A stretch of DNA of 64,000 bases from Haliscomenobacter sp. Its GTDB lineage: Bacteria; Bacteroidota; Bacteroidia; Chitinophagales; Saprospiraceae. The notes beneath the pieces are model-generated. The model saw nothing but the letters and a program-made list of their open reading frames with translations, had not been told where the DNA came from and ran no database searches. The position numbers were made by a program, and so were the translations under genes. This document shows, one piece after another, positions 62,428-64,000 of the stretch. Each line of letters begins with the position of its first letter. Position 1 is the stretch's first letter. The stretch covers positions 338,501 through 402,500 of the forward strand of contig JADJHZ010000024.1 of NCBI GenBank assembly GCA_016707205.1, written 5' to 3'.

Positions 62428-63405
62428 ATGAGGACCTACATTAACGCACGTTTGGCACGCGTGCTGATGGTTGGAATTTTCAGCCTTTCCTGGGCCTTTG
62501 CCACGGCCGATTGCACCTTCGGAACCATTAGCGCCAGCAGCAATCCCTTTGCCGGTTGTTCCGGAAAAATCACGATCACCGGTACGTTTTCAATTGATCA
62601 GGACTACAACGTGAGCGCACTTCCAATCACAGAGCTGATCATCCGCGGTACGTTGGTCTTTACTGCCAATAAAGACCTCATTCTGCCCGCCAACGCGATT
62701 CTCCGGTTGGAAGGCGGGGGCAGTATCAACACGGGTTCTCCCTGTAGCAATGCCAAACGCATCGTTATTGGCTCAACGGTAGCCAGTTGCGTTGGGGCCT
62801 CCTCCAATTTCAGCTTTGACCAGCTTAATCTGGCAGGAGGGTTTAGCAACCTCGGGCCGCTTCCGATCACTCTGACTAATTTTGAAGCCAAGCCAGGCCC
62901 TTCTTCCGTGTCCCTCACCTGGCGCACCGCTTCCGAGCTCAACAACGACTACCTGATCGTGGAGCGCTCTGCCAACGGCACAGACTTCGCCGCGCTGGTC
63001 CGCATTAAAGGCCTGGGCACGACCGACGGTCCACAAGACTATCAATTTACCGATCACACCCCGCTTGCCGGGATCAACTACTACCGCCTACGGCAGGTCG
63101 ACTTCGACGGCACGACGGAGATCCACCCCACGGTGAGCGTGCTCTTTAACGGCGAAACCCAACTGGGATTAAGCGCGTTCCCTAACCCTGCTTCCATCGC
63201 CCTGCAGGTGCGCTGGGGCGGCGACGCGGCCCTGGAAACGGAATGCAGGCTGTTTAATCTTCAGGGACAATTGGTATTCCAATCCAGGCTCGCTCCGGGA
63301 ATCCTCTCCCTCGAACTTCCCATACAGCAAATGGCGCCCGGCGCTTATCTTCTTCAAGTAATCCAGGGAGCGAAGGTGGAAAGCCTGAGGGTAGTAAAAC
63401 AGTAG
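62428..63405 (+). CDS. Secreted protein with T9SS sorting domain
   Basis: 325 residues: signal peptide (LMVGIFSLSWAFATA), a beta-helix-like region (ITELIIRGTLVFTANKDL), then LTNFEAKPGPSSVSLTWRTA and NYYRLRQVDFDG as in the adhesin at 60156-60420, and a type A sorting domain beginning AFPNPAS. The shared 90-residue module suggests both genes drew on the same C-terminal cassette. Function of the N-terminal part unknown. Confidence 0.88.
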   Translation: MRTYINARLARVLMVGIFSLSWAFATADCTFGTISASSNPFAGCSGKITITGTFSIDQDYNVSALPITELIIRGTLVFTANKDLILPANAILRLEGGGSINTGSPCSNAKRIVIGSTVASCVGASSNFSFDQLNLAGGFSNLGPLPITLTNFEAKPGPSSVSLTWRTASELNNDYLIVERSANGTDFAALVRIKGLGTTDGPQDYQFTDHTPLAGINYYRLRQVDFDGTTEIHPTVSVLFNGETQLGLSAFPNPASIALQVRWGGDAALETECRLFNLQGQLVFQSRLAPGILSLELPIQQMAPGAYLLQVIQGAKVESLRVVKQ

Positions 63406-63411
63406 CCGAGA

Positions 63412-63512
63412 AAAGTTGCGAAGTTGCGGGGTTACGAAGTTGCGAAGGCCATTCTCCGCAACTTCGCAACTTCGCAACCTCGCAACCTCGCAACTTCGCA
63501 ACCTGGTAAAAC
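63412..63512. repeat. GTTGCGAA array with reverse half
   Basis: GTTGCGAAGTTGCGGGGTTACGAAGTTGCGAAGG, then after ATTCTC the complementary CGCAACTTCGCAACTTCGCAACC words. A fold-back between the T9SS gene and the Uma2 gene. Confidence 0.88.
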
Positions 63513-63562
63513 CCGCATTGCGTCCCACCGCGAATTCCATTACCTTTGCGCAAAGCATTGTC

Positions 63563-63844
63563 ATGGCCATTCTTGCGAAAAAACGGCTGTTCAACCTCGA
63601 CGAATATTCCAAAATGCAGGAGGCGGGAATTCTTCAGGAAAGAGACCGGGAAGTCAAACGGTCCCTCTATGCCGCCGCCGGTATTCCGGAAATCTGGATT
63701 GTCAACCTCGACAAGCGGCGCATCGAACGCTACCGCCATCCGGAAAACGGCGAATACCAAACTGCCGAAATCCTCCCTCCCGGAGAATCGTTCTCCCTAT
63801 CCTCTTTTGACCTTCAGGTCAACGTAAGCGACCTGGTTCTGTAA
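63563..63844 (+). pseudogene. Uma2-family protein with internal deletion
   Basis: 93 residues from the ATG at 63563. The beginning (KKRLFNLDEYSKMQEAGIL) matches the N-terminus of Uma2 (DUF820) nuclease-like proteins and the end (KRSLYAAAGIPEIWIVNLDKRRIERYR) their C-terminus, but the core with the catalytic D and ExK, some 90 residues, is missing. The joint at QERDREVK keeps frame. Likely inactive; if expressed it would be a mini-protein. Confidence 0.75.
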
Positions 63845-63849
63845 ACCAC

Positions 63850-63883
63850 CCTCGCAACCTCGCAACTCCGAAACTTCGAAACC
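63850..63883. repeat. CTCGCAACC / AACTCCGAAACTTC array
   Basis: Four or five words of the TTCGCAAC family ending 8 bp before the start codon of the next gene. Confidence 0.75.
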
Positions 63884-63890
63884 TTTCCCC

Positions 63891-64000
63891 ATGCTCCGAC
63901 TTCTCCTCCTCCTCAGCTCCCTGATCCTCTGCGCTCAAACAGCCTTTGCCCAAATGTGGAACGGGCAGGACACGCTGTACGGCAACGAATGGATCCGGGA
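63891..64000 (+). CDS. Start of a secreted protein (cut by the window edge)
   Basis: Signal peptide MLRLLLLLSSLILCAQTAFAQ followed by MWNGQDTLYGNEWIR. The beginning TLYGNEW is, as I recall it, usual in Bacteroidota proteins of the PorU/C25 type, but 36 residues cannot settle this. Confidence 0.5.
   Translation, partial: MLRLLLLLSSLILCAQTAFAQMWNGQDTLYGNEWIR

Noticed and set aside
1..64000. tRNA or rRNA genes
   Set aside because: I looked in the larger spacers for cloverleaf patterns and for TTCGA-type T arms and found none I could support. Reading by eye may miss one.

Overview
The window is a chromosomal piece of a Bacteroidota bacterium, most likely from the Saprospiraceae or a close relative. 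The evidence is four proteins with C-terminal type IX secretion (T9SS) sorting domains, promoters of the Bacteroidota form TTG/TTTG-N20-TAnnTTTG in front of the arginine operon and rplM, an arginine operon using the acylated-ornithine carbamoyltransferase of that phylum, and a mevalonate cluster with class II HMG-CoA reductase. Coding DNA is moderately GC-rich. I saw no tRNA, rRNA, insertion sequence or CRISPR array. This assignment is inference; no database was searched.

Layout. 1-4200 (minus): NAD-dependent DNA ligase (cut by the window edge), an AstE/AspA-type deacylase, an AlkA-type glycosylase and a GNAT protein. 4466-6388: secreted subtilase. 6431-12911 (minus): NlpC/P60 lipoprotein, FAD-dependent amine oxidase, and three amidohydrolases in tandem. 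13187-17503 (plus): TMTC-like membrane/TPR protein, DUF3089 lipoprotein, histidine kinase. 17604-19885 (minus): ABC exporter. 20202-23893 (plus): coiled-coil secreted protein, dnaB, glpX. 23922-25286 (minus): sugar:H+ symporter. 25848-34360 (plus): complete arginine pathway (GNAT, argG, argC, argD, argF', argB, argE, argH). 34438-36858 (minus): secreted zinc metalloprotease. 37820-43134 (minus): NifU-like protein, ferredoxin reductase, GHMP kinase, mvaA, fni. 43676-48190 (plus): rplM-rpsI-rpsB-tsf, then pyrH and a second AstE/AspA-like gene. 48192-50586 (minus): comF and a DegP/HtrA protease. 50823-55254 (plus): HD protein, ECF sigma factor, two unknowns, sdaA, and a four-helix-bundle (S23-type) protein. 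55543-56199 (minus): rhomboid protease. 56999-64000: accessory region with a disrupted T9SS adhesin, an AAA/DUF4143 ATPase, a relic copy of its 3' end, another T9SS protein, an internally deleted Uma2 protein and the start of a further secreted protein.

The most unusual content is non-coding. (1) Many intergenic spaces contain arrays of short words from at least six families (GGGAGCA, GTTGCGAA, ACGTTAG/ACGTTGG, GGTACGATTTACGA, GGTTGAGTGGTT, GGTTCAAA). They often occur in both orientations so that they can fold back, often lie directly against start codons, and at two genes run into the final codons. (2) A 52-bp element with two hairpins occurs three times at the same length, with a compensatory base-pair change in one stem. 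(3) The arginine operon has a strong promoter followed at once by a 25-codon ORF with five Arg codons and a GC-rich hairpin with a T-rich tail, which looks like a leader-peptide attenuator. (4) The DUF4143 ATPase has a paired palindromic operator against its start codon.

Five genes (AstE-like, FAD oxidase, coiled-coil protein, ferredoxin reductase, adhesin) each regain one full-length frame if a single base is added or removed; the adhesin also has an in-frame stop. Such a density suggests residual indel errors in the assembly, although real decay cannot be excluded.
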